A stretch of DNA of 64,000 bases from Flavobacterium proteolyticum (GTDB lineage: Bacteria > Bacteroidota > Bacteroidia > Flavobacteriales > Flavobacteriaceae). Position numbers and translations under genes: made by a program. The notes under the pieces are model-generated. The model did not search any database. It was not told the DNA's origin and worked only from the letters and a program-made list of their open reading frames with translations. Positions 8,694 through 18,728 of this stretch are shown one piece after another (positions within the stretch are counted from its first letter, which is position 1; every line of letters begins with the position of its first letter). The stretch spans positions 124,001 through 188,000 of the forward strand of contig NZ_JADFTZ010000002.1 of the NCBI RefSeq assembly GCF_015223105.1. The letters are read 5' to 3'.

Positions 8694-10895
8694 TTAAAAA
8701 ACCAACAAAGAAGTACTTCTCAAAATTTGAATCGGTTTACTGTACCAAAACAATTCGAAATCATCAAATTGTTGTTCAAAATCAGATTTCAATTGAGAAA
8801 AAGTCATTTTGTTCTCAGCAAAAACCGAAATTTTATCTAAAGTATCCACCAGCCACTTTCCTTCTTCGGCATTTAGAGAAATATCGTAGGATTGCGTTTT
8901 ATTGTGAAACGTTAATTTCATCATTTCCCAAGAATTCCCTTTTTTTGATTTGGTAAAGATTTCTGTTTGAGGTGTTCCTCCTATCCAAACGATTTTTGCA
9001 TTAGGTTTTACTGAGAAATTTTGTTCTTTTTCCAAACAATTATAAATAAAATCAGAAGGAATTTTTGTCTTTGGAATTTTGAAATCAAACCAATCCTGCA
9101 AGTCGTAATCAAAGCAGATTCCGTGCATATAATTAAATAACGATTTCTTTAATCCGAAGCTAAATTTATCGTGATTGATTCCAGTTTTATCTTTGAAATT
9201 GATGTCGTTATTAGCAAATATAATTTCATTTTGCTCCGGAATTACTCCGAATTCTTCAGGAAACATGCCAACAGGAGAATGCGCTGTCATAGCAAATTGA
9301 TGCCAAAAACCACTTTGCAAAACACCCAATTCAAACAATTGTCTAACCATTTCCAAACTATCCACGGTTTCTTGAATCGTTTGTGTTGGATAACCATACA
9401 TCAAATACGCATGGACCATTATTCCCGATTCAGTGAAATTTCGGGTTACTTGTGCTACTTGTTCGACGGTTACTCCTTTTTTGATTAATTCTAAAAGTCG
9501 GTCCGAAGCCACTTCTAATCCTCCAGAAACCGCAATACAACCCGATTCTTTTAACAACAAACACAAATCAGCCGTGAAACTTTTCTCAAAACGGATGTTA
9601 GTCCACCAAGTGACCACTAATTTTCGTTTGATAATTTCCAAAGCTACTTCACGCATTAAAGCTGGTGGCGCTGCCTCATCTACAAAATGGAATCCGTTTT
9701 CGCCTGTTTGAGCGATTAATTCTTCCATTCGGTCGACCAAAATTTTGGCAGCTATGGGTTCATATAACTTAATATAATCTAATGAAATATCGCAAAACGT
9801 ACATTTTCCCCAATAACAACCGTGCGCCATGGTGAGTTTATTCCAACGACCATCGCTCCATAAACTGTGCATGGGATTGGCGACTTCAATTACGGAAATA
9901 TATTTATCTAATAATAAATCGAAATAATCTGGAGTTCCAACTTCACTTTGCTTGTAATCGTGGCGAGTGGAATTGTTTTTATAGACGACCTGGTTATTTT
10001 CTAAGAGAAAAGTTCGCTTTAAAGGCATCTCTTCCGAAATTTCGGAATCGTTCGATGTGACAAAATCGTACAACAATTCAACAGGTAGTTCCCCATCATC
10101 TAAAGTAATAAAATCGAAGAATTCAAAAACGCGTTGGTCTTTTAATTCGCGAAGTTCTGTATTTGGAAAACCGCCACCCATTGCTGTTTTTATATCCGGA
10201 AAATTGGCTTTTATGAATTGAGCACAACGAAAAGCGCTGTATAAATTTCCAGGAAATGGAACGGAAAAACATACTAATTTAGGTTGGACTTCTTCAATTC
10301 TTTTTTTCAGAATTTTGATGGTGATTTCATCAATAAACGTTAATTCATTTTGCAAATGATTGTATAACTGATCAAAAGAATTCGCGCTTCTTCCTAAACG
10401 CTCGGCATAACGACTAAATCCGAAATTTTCATCGACACATTCTACAATAAAATCGGATAAATCTTCAAGATATAAAGTAGCTAAATGTTTCGCTTTGTCT
10501 TGCATTCCCATCGAACCAAAAGCAAATTCCATATCGTCTAATTGGTCAAAACGAGAAGCTTCAGGTAAAAAATTCCCTGAACAAATTTGTCGCGCTAAAG
10601 ATGGATTTTTACCTTGAAGAAAAGCAATTACAGAATTTATTGTTTTGATGTAATCGCCTTTTAGGGAATAAATTCGTTGTGAATTCGGCTCAAATTCTTC
10701 AAACTTGAAACCTGAAACCTGAAACAAACTTTCTAAACCTTCTTTGGAAAACATTTCTAAAATCACCTCGATACCTAAATCCATTTGGTAAGCCGAAATG
10801 TTTTTGGTCTTCAGAAAACCTTTCAAATAAGCCGTTGCTGGATACGGCGTATTCAGTTGGGTAAAAGGTGGTGTGATTAATAGAATGTCTTTCAA
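8694..10895 (-). CDS. B12-binding-domain radical SAM protein
   Basis: 733 residues from TTG 10895. An in-frame TAG three codons upstream and no ATG for almost 40 codons make TTG the only reasonable start. The N-terminal part (about 1-290) has the B12-binding-like fold ending in AMGGGFPNTELREL and ITLDDGELPVELL. The radical SAM core (about 350-570) has cluster cysteines C360, C365 and C368 in HGCYWGKCTFC, a CX4CX2C spacing, then SGGLEVASDRLL and AYLMYGYPTQT. It belongs to a broad family of uncharacterised B12-dependent radical SAM enzymes, often methyltransferases. The substrate is unknown and no neighbour suggests one. Confidence 0.85.
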   Translation of the reverse strand: MKDILLITPPFTQLNTPYPATAYLKGFLKTKNISAYQMDLGIEVILEMFSKEGLESLFQVSGFKFEEFEPNSQRIYSLKGDYIKTINSVIAFLQGKNPSLARQICSGNFLPEASRFDQLDDMEFAFGSMGMQDKAKHLATLYLEDLSDFIVECVDENFGFSRYAERLGRSANSFDQLYNHLQNELTFIDEITIKILKKRIEEVQPKLVCFSVPFPGNLYSAFRCAQFIKANFPDIKTAMGGGFPNTELRELKDQRVFEFFDFITLDDGELPVELLYDFVTSNDSEISEEMPLKRTFLLENNQVVYKNNSTRHDYKQSEVGTPDYFDLLLDKYISVIEVANPMHSLWSDGRWNKLTMAHGCYWGKCTFCDISLDYIKLYEPIAAKILVDRMEELIAQTGENGFHFVDEAAPPALMREVALEIIKRKLVVTWWTNIRFEKSFTADLCLLLKESGCIAVSGGLEVASDRLLELIKKGVTVEQVAQVTRNFTESGIMVHAYLMYGYPTQTIQETVDSLEMVRQLFELGVLQSGFWHQFAMTAHSPVGMFPEEFGVIPEQNEIIFANNDINFKDKTGINHDKFSFGLKKSLFNYMHGICFDYDLQDWFDFKIPKTKIPSDFIYNCLEKEQNFSVKPNAKIVWIGGTPQTEIFTKSKKGNSWEMMKLTFHNKTQSYDISLNAEEGKWLVDTLDKISVFAENKMTFSQLKSDFEQQFDDFELFWYSKPIQILRSTSLLVF

Positions 10896-11002
10896 AGTTT
10901 TCTAATAAAATTATGATTATCTATTTTAGAAAGAATTTAAATAGTATTGTAGCAAGTTAAGTTTTTAATTTATTTTTATATTTTTACGAAAAATTTTACA
11001 AA

Positions 11003-14000
11003 ATGAAAAATATTCTTTTTCTAATATCTTTACTACTACTGTCTATTACTTGTTTTGCACAAAATTCCGAATTAAATACTGAAAATTCAAATATTGTTTT
11101 AATAAAAGGTCGAGCTTATGAAAATACTCCTGAATTTAATCTTAATGATTCTATTCAGAAAAAATTATTTTTAGATAAAATTGAAGCTGAAAAAAATTTA
11201 AATTCTTCAAGATTCATCCCTTTTTCAAGATTACAAAGTTCAGTTTTTCTGTGTAATAATGGAGGTTTTGAAGAATTTGAAAACACAAACAATACCTTTA
11301 CTTTAAAAAATTACAGTTATGGCATAGGATCACCAATGAATCCTATGCAATGTAAAGATGTTTATGTAAATGCTAACCAAGGAATAACACAATATAACCC
11401 AAACGCAATTGGTTTAATGGCTACTACGGTACCATCGAATTATTATGATGAGTATATTGGCAATATTAACGGATTTGATCAATATGTTTTAAAAATAAAT
11501 CATAAAAATTCTTCCATAACATCTGGTGTTGTACAAACGAAACGTTTTAAAACAAATAATGAAACTGAAGTAAAATTTAATTTTAAAGCAGTACTTCAAA
11601 GTATATCAGGATCTGATCATTATGATGAGCAACCGTATTTTAAGGCCAAAATTATTAAAAATAATATTGTAGTTAGTGAGTTTTGTTTAATTGGAGATCC
11701 AAACAACTGTATTTTCACTCAATATGAATCATCAAATAATGGAAGTATTATTCTTTATACTGAAAATTGGCAATCAGGTATTTTAGATATTTCTTCTATT
11801 CCAAACAACGAAGATTTCATAATAGAATTTATTGCTTCAAGATGTGGATTAGGTGGTCATTTTGGCTACACTTATATAGATGATTTATGTTTATTACACT
11901 CTGATGAAAATTTACAAGGTAGCATTCAATTAAATCCATTATTTGAAATTTGCCCTACATTTCCATTATCGGTTTGTGGAACATTTACAATTCCTAATTC
12001 AGGTGGAGTCAGCGCAAATGTTCAATCCATACAAATAAAAGTTTTAGATCAAAATAATCAAATTGTTTATACTTCATCTAATCCTTCTCAATTAAACTTG
12101 AGCACCAAAACTTTCTGTTTTCAAATTAATGCAAACGATTTACCTAATGTAACAAATAACAACTACAATGTTCAAGCAATTATAAATTACGGAATAGTTC
12201 CAGGAAATACCACTTGTTCAGGAACCAACTTTGCAAGCGCATCTGACAGTGATGCAAATACAGGTTGGGATATTTCCTTTCTAAATTGTTTACCAGATTG
12301 CGATTATAAGCCTACAACTACAAATTTATTTAAATGCGATTTAAATGGAGATGGAAAAGAGTTTTTTGACTTAACAAACTGTGAAAGTGCAATAATAAAC
12401 AACTCTTCTAATTACACTTTTAATTATTATGCCAATCAAAATGATGCTTACAACGATGTAAATTCAATACCAAATTTTCAAAATTTTGAAAGTTATACTT
12501 CTGCCATTTTTGTTAGAGTTATAAAAGACGTCACATGCTATAAAATAATACCAATACAACTTACGGTTAAAAACCCGTTTACAACTATTTCGGGAATTTT
12601 AAATGTTTGTAGTGGTAGCACCACATTAACGGCATCTCAAGGAGCAAACTATCTTTGGTCAACAGGTGAAATCACTCAAAGTATTAGTGTAACTTCTGTT
12701 GGTACTTATTCCGTTACCGTAACAGATAATTTTGGATGTATTTCTACTAACAGTGTTACAATTTTACCAAATCAAGTAGCTGTTTTACCAACAATTGAAA
12801 TTCAACAACCAAGTTGTCATATAATGTACGGAACAATAACAGTTACCTCACCTGCTTCTGAATATAGCTACGATGGCGGAGTAACTTGGACAACATCGAA
12901 TACGCTAACCAACCTAAATCCAGGAACTTATCAGGTTAAAATAAGAACAATAATGGGATGTGAATCTTACAATTCGCCAATCATTATTCGCCCTATATTA
13001 CTCAGTACACCCTATGTAACTTATACAAATCCTTCTTTTTGTGGCGATTTTGGCTCTATTACAATACAAACCCAAGCTACTGAATATAGTTTTGACGATG
13101 GTCTAACTTGGTCAACTAATAATGTTGCCACAAATCTACCTATTGGATTATATACCGTGAGAATAAAAGACACTGATAGTTGTATATCCAATCCAAAAAT
13201 TATTTCAATTGAAGGTGTTTTCTTAAACACTTTAGATTATAATGTTGTTGAACCTTACTGTTCCAATTTAGGAAGCATAACAATTACAACTCCAGCTAGT
13301 GAATATAGTTTTGATGGAGGGAATACTTGGCAAACATCTAACATACTTAATAATGTCACTGCTGACACCTATATTTTAAAAATAAAAAATGCATTAGGAT
13401 GTACCTCTCCTAATTATTATGTTTATGTTAGAAGTTTAGAAAGTATTCAACCTGCCTATACAATTGATCCTGCAGGATGTAATAAATATGCTAGTGTTAC
13501 AATAACAACTTTTGGAGATGAATATAGTTTTGATGGAGGACTAACATGGAGTACATCAAATACGTTAGGAAATTTAAATCAAGGCAATACAGTTAACATT
13601 AAAGTAAAAAGAGGAAATTGTCAATCGTTAGCAACTACAGTTTATATTTCATCTACCTTTTTACCATTACCTAACACACAAGATTTCGCAACTCTTATTT
13701 GTGATAATGGCAACAATGGTAACGAAATAGTTGATTTAAGACAATTTAATCAAAACATTATAAGCAATCCGAATAATTATAATTTTACCTATTATAATTC
13801 GCTTATTGGAGCACAAAATCAAACAGCATCAGATCAAGTAACTACTTTTTCAAATTATAATTTAAACCAAACAGATAAAACGTTTTTTGTTCTAGTAAGA
13901 GACAACTTTGGATGTTACCAAATCAGTGATCTGCATTTAACTTTAATACCAACTCCTATAATCACTCTAAACAATCTGTATTACTTATGCGAAAACTTTA

Positions 14001-14641
14001 CTGTTACTCTAACTGAAGACAGTTATTTTGATAGTTATTTATGGTCAACTGGAGAAACAACACCATCAATAGTAGTTAATCAACCAGGAAATTATAGTTT
14101 AACAGTAACTGAAATTCATGGAAGTGTTATATGTTCTACAACTAAAAGCGTAACTGTTGTTTTATCAAACCCAGCTACAATTGGTCCATTCGAAACATCA
14201 GACTGGACAGAACAAGACAATACAATTACTGTAAATGTTACCGGTTTAGGCAATTATGAATATTCATTAAACGGAATTGAATATCAAGACAGTCCACTAT
14301 TTTCAAACTTACCTAATGGAGAATATACCATATTTGTTAGAGACAAAAACGGTTGTGGCGTAAGTTTTGACGAAATTTATTTACTAATGCATCCTAGATA
14401 TTTCACTCCAAATGATGATGGATACAATGATTACTGGAGAATTAAATTTTCGGAAAATGAACCTAATCTAAAAATTTTAATTTTTGATAGACAAGGTAAA
14501 TTTATAACTCAATTTGGGCCAAACGACTTAGGTTGGGATGGCAAACACAATGGAGAAAAATTACCATCATCCGATTATTGGTTTGTAGTAAAAAGAGAAA
14601 ATGGTAAAGAACATAGAGGTCATTTTACTTTAAAACGATAA
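11003..14641 (+). CDS. Large T9SS-secreted surface protein with SprB-like repeats and gliding-type C-terminal domain
   Basis: 1212 residues. The signal peptide (1-20) ends CFAQ. A long Asn/Thr/Ser-rich beta region includes PKD/SprB-like segments such as YLWSTGE...TYSVTVTDNFGC (twice, about 545-580 and 1010-1050). Four consecutive repeats of about 72 residues lie at about 601-887, each with EYSYDGG or EYSFD(G/D)G. The last 85 residues (PRYFTPNDDGYNDYWRI to the end) are the gliding motility-associated type B C-terminal sorting domain, with IFDRQGK, GWDG and YWFVV. It should be exported by Sec, then by the type IX system, and act at the cell surface, perhaps as an adhesin. It may share a transcript with the lipoprotein that follows after 11 bases. 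Confidence 0.9.
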   Translation: MKNILFLISLLLLSITCFAQNSELNTENSNIVLIKGRAYENTPEFNLNDSIQKKLFLDKIEAEKNLNSSRFIPFSRLQSSVFLCNNGGFEEFENTNNTFTLKNYSYGIGSPMNPMQCKDVYVNANQGITQYNPNAIGLMATTVPSNYYDEYIGNINGFDQYVLKINHKNSSITSGVVQTKRFKTNNETEVKFNFKAVLQSISGSDHYDEQPYFKAKIIKNNIVVSEFCLIGDPNNCIFTQYESSNNGSIILYTENWQSGILDISSIPNNEDFIIEFIASRCGLGGHFGYTYIDDLCLLHSDENLQGSIQLNPLFEICPTFPLSVCGTFTIPNSGGVSANVQSIQIKVLDQNNQIVYTSSNPSQLNLSTKTFCFQINANDLPNVTNNNYNVQAIINYGIVPGNTTCSGTNFASASDSDANTGWDISFLNCLPDCDYKPTTTNLFKCDLNGDGKEFFDLTNCESAIINNSSNYTFNYYANQNDAYNDVNSIPNFQNFESYTSAIFVRVIKDVTCYKIIPIQLTVKNPFTTISGILNVCSGSTTLTASQGANYLWSTGEITQSISVTSVGTYSVTVTDNFGCISTNSVTILPNQVAVLPTIEIQQPSCHIMYGTITVTSPASEYSYDGGVTWTTSNTLTNLNPGTYQVKIRTIMGCESYNSPIIIRPILLSTPYVTYTNPSFCGDFGSITIQTQATEYSFDDGLTWSTNNVATNLPIGLYTVRIKDTDSCISNPKIISIEGVFLNTLDYNVVEPYCSNLGSITITTPASEYSFDGGNTWQTSNILNNVTADTYILKIKNALGCTSPNYYVYVRSLESIQPAYTIDPAGCNKYASVTITTFGDEYSFDGGLTWSTSNTLGNLNQGNTVNIKVKRGNCQSLATTVYISSTFLPLPNTQDFATLICDNGNNGNEIVDLRQFNQNIISNPNNYNFTYYNSLIGAQNQTASDQVTTFSNYNLNQTDKTFFVLVRDNFGCYQISDLHLTLIPTPIITLNNLYYLCENFTVTLTEDSYFDSYLWSTGETTPSIVVNQPGNYSLTVTEIHGSVICSTTKSVTVVLSNPATIGPFETSDWTEQDNTITVNVTGLGNYEYSLNGIEYQDSPLFSNLPNGEYTIFVRDKNGCGVSFDEIYLLMHPRYFTPNDDGYNDYWRIKFSENEPNLKILIFDRQGKFITQFGPNDLGWDGKHNGEKLPSSDYWFVVKRENGKEHRGHFTLKR
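12803..13659 (+). repeat. Four intragenic repeats of about 215 bases coding for SprB-like units
   Basis: Units begin near 12803, 13024, 13249 and 13463. Each encodes a Cys near the start (PSC, SFC, PYC, AGC), I-T-V-T/I-T-T, E-Y-S-[YF]-D-[GD]-G-x-T-W-x-T/S, an N-L linker and V/I-K-I-R/K ending near a second Cys. Conservation is at protein level and the DNA has drifted. Confidence 0.8.
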
Positions 14642-14652
14642 TTTTTTGAGAT

Positions 14653-15546
14653 ATGCGCACAAAATTTTTAATCATCTTCTTAAGTGTTTTATTTATTTCT
14701 TGCGAAGAAAAACATGCATTAAGACTTAATCTAACACCTGGAAAAATTTACAAACAAACCGTTTTAACTCAAAGTCACATTTATGAGGATGATATCGATT
14801 CTTGGGCAGATGTTAAAGTATCAACATTTTATAAGATCGACTATAAAGTTACAAAACGAGAGGATTCAATTTTTACACTTAGTTGTAAGTTAAAAGAAAT
14901 GATAATAGAATTTGAATCAGATTTTGATAATAAAATTATTGATTCTAAAGAACGAGATAGCGGAAATCCTTTAGATAAAATCATTTCTAACATGATAAAC
15001 AAAGAATTTTTTGTTGTTATTAATGAAAAAGGTAAAGTAAAAGAAATAAAAAATACAGATAATTTATATAAAAACTTATTTGACGGCATTCCGCAAATCA
15101 CCGAAGAACAAAAACAAAAAGTAGCTAAAACATTCAAGGAAAGTTTTAACGATAAAACATTTAAAAATAATTTAGAAAATGGATTCTACATGATTCCATC
15201 TGAAGAAGTGGCATTAAAAGAATCGTGGACAAACACTTTTAAAACGGAATTAAATGGCACCAAAATGAATTTAAAAAACACTTTTACTTTAACAAAGTTA
15301 AAACCAAACAAATATGCAATCATTGCTGGAAAATCTTTTATTACAGCTAAAATAAACAAAGAGAAAAGCAATGCCGATTTAAATGGAAAAATGACCTCAA
15401 AATACAAACTAAACCCTTTTAACGGTTGGATAAAAGAAGCTCTTATTACCCAAGAAATGAAAGGAATGATGGAAATTACCGAAAACAACCAAAAAAGAAA
15501 AACTCCAATTAAAATATATAACCGAATTATGATTAGCGGGTATTAA
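14653..15546 (+). CDS. Predicted lipoprotein, possibly DUF6263 family
   Basis: 297 residues. A lipoprotein signal ends at the lipobox LFIS-C (Cys about 17). The mature part begins LRLNLTPGKIYKQ, a pattern I associate with Bacteroidota DUF6263 proteins, and is then rich in beta-strand and Lys/Asn with no catalytic motif that I recognise. It should sit in the periplasm anchored to a membrane. It starts 11 bases after the T9SS protein and probably shares its transcript. Function unknown. Confidence 0.7.
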   Translation: MRTKFLIIFLSVLFISCEEKHALRLNLTPGKIYKQTVLTQSHIYEDDIDSWADVKVSTFYKIDYKVTKREDSIFTLSCKLKEMIIEFESDFDNKIIDSKERDSGNPLDKIISNMINKEFFVVINEKGKVKEIKNTDNLYKNLFDGIPQITEEQKQKVAKTFKESFNDKTFKNNLENGFYMIPSEEVALKESWTNTFKTELNGTKMNLKNTFTLTKLKPNKYAIIAGKSFITAKINKEKSNADLNGKMTSKYKLNPFNGWIKEALITQEMKGMMEITENNQKRKTPIKIYNRIMISGY

Positions 15547-15621
15547 CTAATAATAAACTACTGTTAAAACCATTCAACAAATAATGTAATTTAGTATTTT
15601 AGCAAAAAAATAATTGCCAAA

Positions 15622-17217
15622 ATGCCAAACGACTGTATAACGTATCAAAATTCAGGATATTTTTCAAAACTAATCGTAGATTATTTAGACCAAAAGGCTG
15701 AATTAAAAACGTTATATAATCGATTTCCAAGATTAGAAAATTTCAAACTTCAAATTGAAGAAAAAAGTAAAAATTTTCCAATTGAAAATCGTGAAATTTT
15801 AGTCAATGCATTACTAAATCAATATCAGAAGTTTGAAATTTCAGAAGCTACTTCTACTAACATTGAACTTTTAAAAGATTCAAAAACCTTTACCATTACA
15901 ACTGGTCATCAGTTGAATTTATTTACTGGGCCATTATATTTTTTATATAAAATTATATCCGTTATTAATTTAACAAAGGAATTAAAAACGGCTTATCCCG
16001 AAAATAATTTTGTTCCTGTGTACTGGATGGCAACTGAAGATCATGATTTTGATGAAATCAATTTTTTCAATTTCAAAGGCAAGAAAATACAGTGGAAAAA
16101 AGATAGTAAAGGACCGGTTGGGAGATTAAACACTTCTGGATTAGAAGAAGTTTTTGAGCAATTTTCAACTGAGCTAGGCTTAGGAAATAATGCCAATTAT
16201 CTTCGAGAATTATTTAAAAATTCCTATTTAGAACATGATAATCTAACAGATGCAACTCGTTATTTAGCTAATGAATTATTCAAAAATGAAGGTTTAGTCA
16301 TTTTAGATGGTGATGATTTAGAGCTAAAAAAACTATTTATTCCTTATGCTAAAGAAGAATTATTACATCAAACATCATTTAAAAAAGTTAACGAAACGCT
16401 TCCATTACTAAAAGAATATAACGTTCAGGTAAATCCAAGGGAAATTAACTTATTTTACATTCAAGATAATTTACGTGAGCGCATTATTTTAGAAAATGGA
16501 AATTACAAAATCAATAACACACAATTATCATTTTCAGAAAGCGAGATCTTAACTGAATTAGAAAATAATCCAAAGAATTTTAGTCCGAATGTAATTTTAC
16601 GTCCGTTGTATCAAGAGGTGATTTTACCTAATCTTTGTTATATAGGTGGCGGTGGCGAATTAGCGTATTGGTTAGAACTAAAATCAAATTTTGAAGAGAA
16701 TAATATCACCTTCCCTATTTTGTTACTTCGTAATTCTGCTTTAGTTGCTACAAAAAAGCAAGTTGAAAAATTGGAAAAATTAGGGTTAAATTGGTCTGAT
16801 ATTTTTCAAAATCAACAAAATTTAATAAATGAGAAAACCAAAGAATTTTCAGACTTAACTATAGATTTTGGCGAACAAAAAGCATTTCTTAAAAATCAGT
16901 TTGAAGCATTGTATACCATTGCAAATAAAACTGACAAATCATTTATAGGAGCTGTAAAAGCACAAGAAGTAAAACAATTAAAAGGTTTAGAAAATTTAGA
17001 AAAAAAATTACTCAAGGCTGAAAAAAGAATTTATTCCGAAAAATTAGAACGAATTATTCAACTTCAAAACGAATTATTCCCAAATCAATCTTTACAAGAA
17101 AGAAAATCAAATTTCGCAGATTTCTACAATGAGATAACAAATTTTGAAGCTTTTTTCTCACTTTTATACTCTGATTTACAACCACTAAAGCAAAATTTCT
17201 CATTAGTTATTGTTTAA
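15622..17217 (+). CDS. bshC: Bacillithiol biosynthesis cysteine-adding enzyme BshC
   Basis: 531 residues, full length for the family. Core motifs are TTGHQLNLFTGPLYFLYK near the N terminus, PVYWMATEDHDFDEINFF, LRPLYQEVILPNLCYIGGGGELAYW and LLLRNSALV, with a helical C-terminal segment rich in Lys/Glu. BshC is assigned to the last step of bacillithiol synthesis, adding cysteine to glucosaminyl-malate, in the cytoplasm. No bshA or bshB is in the window. The start ATG is preceded by AATTGCCAAA, the same context as the MATE gene at 37216. Confidence 0.93.
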   Translation: MPNDCITYQNSGYFSKLIVDYLDQKAELKTLYNRFPRLENFKLQIEEKSKNFPIENREILVNALLNQYQKFEISEATSTNIELLKDSKTFTITTGHQLNLFTGPLYFLYKIISVINLTKELKTAYPENNFVPVYWMATEDHDFDEINFFNFKGKKIQWKKDSKGPVGRLNTSGLEEVFEQFSTELGLGNNANYLRELFKNSYLEHDNLTDATRYLANELFKNEGLVILDGDDLELKKLFIPYAKEELLHQTSFKKVNETLPLLKEYNVQVNPREINLFYIQDNLRERIILENGNYKINNTQLSFSESEILTELENNPKNFSPNVILRPLYQEVILPNLCYIGGGGELAYWLELKSNFEENNITFPILLLRNSALVATKKQVEKLEKLGLNWSDIFQNQQNLINEKTKEFSDLTIDFGEQKAFLKNQFEALYTIANKTDKSFIGAVKAQEVKQLKGLENLEKKLLKAEKRIYSEKLERIIQLQNELFPNQSLQERKSNFADFYNEITNFEAFFSLLYSDLQPLKQNFSLVIV

Positions 17218-17335
17218 AAAAATCGACCAAATACTTTTTTGTTCGATAAAAAACAATATATTTAATTTTTTAACATCAATTTAAGGTAAAAACTACGTTT
17301 TATAACAATTTTACCGCACAATGTTATAATATTAT

Positions 17336-17343
17336 TATATTTG
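17336..17343 (+). promoter_or_regulatory. Bacteroidota -7 box TATATTTG
   Basis: An exact match to TAnnTTTG lies 25 bases upstream of the FGE-like gene. No clear TTG lies at the usual upstream distance. Confidence 0.55.
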
Positions 17344-17368
17344 CACACCTAAATTAATAACTAAACTT

Positions 17369-18196
17369 ATGAAAAAAATTACGTTTTATTCTACATTATT
17401 AATTACTCTTTTATCATTATTTGCATTTAAAAACAGTCTAGTTGATATTGACTTAATAAAAATTCAAGGAGGAACTTTTAAAATGGGTTCAAAAGATTCT
17501 GATGGTTTAGCGGATGTCGATGAACAAAAAGAGCATACTGTAAATTTAAATACATTTGAGATTAGCAAATTTGAAGTTACAGTATGGGAATGGAAACAAT
17601 TCATCAAAGCTAACAAAATGAAAATGCCAGAAAAACCAACTTGGGGATGGCAAGATAATTACCCAATAAACGGTGTAACCTGGAATGAAGCTATTGCTTA
17701 TTGTAACTGGCTAAGTAAAAAAGAAAAACTACAACCAGCCTACACTAAAAAAGGTCCTAATTTTGTTTGTAATTTCAAGGCAAACGGATACAGACTTCCA
17801 ACAGAAGCGGAATGGGAATTTGCAGCAAAAGGTGGCGCTTCATCAAAATCCTTTAAATACAGTGGTAGCAATAATTTAGATGAGGTTGCTTGGCACAAAG
17901 GAAATAGCAAAGGAACACCACATACAGTAGGAACAAAACTACCTAACGAATTAGGAGTTTACGACATGAGCGGAAATGTTTGGGAATGGTGCTGGGATTG
18001 GTACAATAAAGATTTCTACAAATTAGAAAAAGGAGACAATCCTAGAGGTCCAGAAATGGGAGAAAGAAGAAGTGTTAGAGGTGGATCATGGGATAGTCAA
18101 CAAAACTATGTAAGACCCGCTAATAGAATTTCAACAGAACCTAATAAAACACATGAGTTTTATGGTTTTAGAGTTGTTAGAACTATTACAAAATAA
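17369..18196 (+). CDS. Formylglycine-generating-enzyme-like (SUMF1/GldK-type) secreted protein without the catalytic Cys pair
   Basis: 275 residues. A short N-terminal hydrophobic segment (about 5-20) suggests export. The rest is one SUMF1/FGE-sulfatase domain with MGS at the start, EVTVWEWKQFI, PINGVTWNEAIAYCNWLS, GYRLPTEAEWEFAAKGG, GVYDMSGNVWEW and RGGSW. In true FGEs the last motif continues with two catalytic cysteines. Here it reads RGGSWDSQQNYVRP, so both are missing and formylglycine formation is unlikely. Related folds in this phylum include GldK, a T9SS ring component, but this protein is shorter and stands alone, so I leave the role open. Confidence 0.85.
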   Translation: MKKITFYSTLLITLLSLFAFKNSLVDIDLIKIQGGTFKMGSKDSDGLADVDEQKEHTVNLNTFEISKFEVTVWEWKQFIKANKMKMPEKPTWGWQDNYPINGVTWNEAIAYCNWLSKKEKLQPAYTKKGPNFVCNFKANGYRLPTEAEWEFAAKGGASSKSFKYSGSNNLDEVAWHKGNSKGTPHTVGTKLPNELGVYDMSGNVWEWCWDWYNKDFYKLEKGDNPRGPEMGERRSVRGGSWDSQQNYVRPANRISTEPNKTHEFYGFRVVRTITK

Positions 18197-18209
18197 TAAA
18201 AAAACAATA

Positions 18210-18239
18210 TTGCAAAACCTAATTAAAATGGTACCTTTG
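18210..18239 (+). promoter_or_regulatory. Promoter of ndk
   Basis: TTG at 18210-18212 is followed after 19 bases by TACCTTTG at 18232-18239, a full match to the Bacteroidota -33/-7 pattern. The start codon lies 16 bases after the -7 box, giving a very short leader. Confidence 0.75.
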
Positions 18240-18254
18240 CAAAAAATTTAAAAA

Positions 18255-18674
18255 ATGGCAACAAACAGAACTTTTACAATGATTAAACCAGATGCTGTAG
18301 AAAACGGACATATTGGTGGTATCTTAAACATGATTACAGAAGGTGGTTTCAAAATTGTTTCTTTGAAATTAACTCAATTAACTATTGCTGATGCACAAGC
18401 TTTTTACGCTGTTCACGCTGCAAGACCATTTTTTGGTGAATTAGTTGAATTTATGACAAGAGGTCCAATTGTAGCTGCTATCTTAGAAAAAGAAAATGCA
18501 GTTGAGGATTTCAGAACTTTAATTGGAGCTACTAATCCTGCTGATGCAGCTGAAGGAACTATCCGTAAAAAATATGCTACTTCAATTGGAGAAAATGCAG
18601 TTCACGGATCTGATTCTGATGAAAATGCAGCTATTGAAAGTGCTTTCCATTTTTCAGGAAGAGAGCAATTCTAA
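18255..18674 (+). CDS. ndk: Nucleoside diphosphate kinase
   Basis: 139 residues, normal family length. It starts [18 protein letters not shown] and has the active-site region [13 protein letters not shown] with phospho-acceptor H117. It transfers the gamma-phosphate of ATP to nucleoside diphosphates through a phosphohistidine. It is transcribed from its own promoter and ends at a strong bidirectional terminator. Confidence 0.96.
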   Translation: MATNRTFTMIKPDAVENGHIGGILNMITEGGFKIVSLKLTQLTIADAQAFYAVHAARPFFGELVEFMTRGPIVAAILEKENAVEDFRTLIGATNPADAAEGTIRKKYATSIGENAVHGSDSDENAAIESAFHFSGREQF

Positions 18675-18693
18675 TTTTTAGAATTATCATATA

Positions 18694-18728
18694 AAAAAAT
18701 CCCGATTCAATGAATCGGGATTTTTTTT
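18694..18728. terminator. Bidirectional terminator between ndk and the ScfR-like regulator
   Basis: The stem ATCCCGATTC/GAATCGGGAT with a 3-base loop is flanked by A6 on the left and T8 on the right. It ends both convergent genes, and the T-run touches the stop codon of the minus-strand gene. Confidence 0.9.

Noticed and set aside
17220..17251. Terminator after bshC
   Set aside because: A hairpin (ATCGA...TCGAT with one mismatch) can be drawn, but it is followed by A's rather than T's on the plus strand, so I do not call it.
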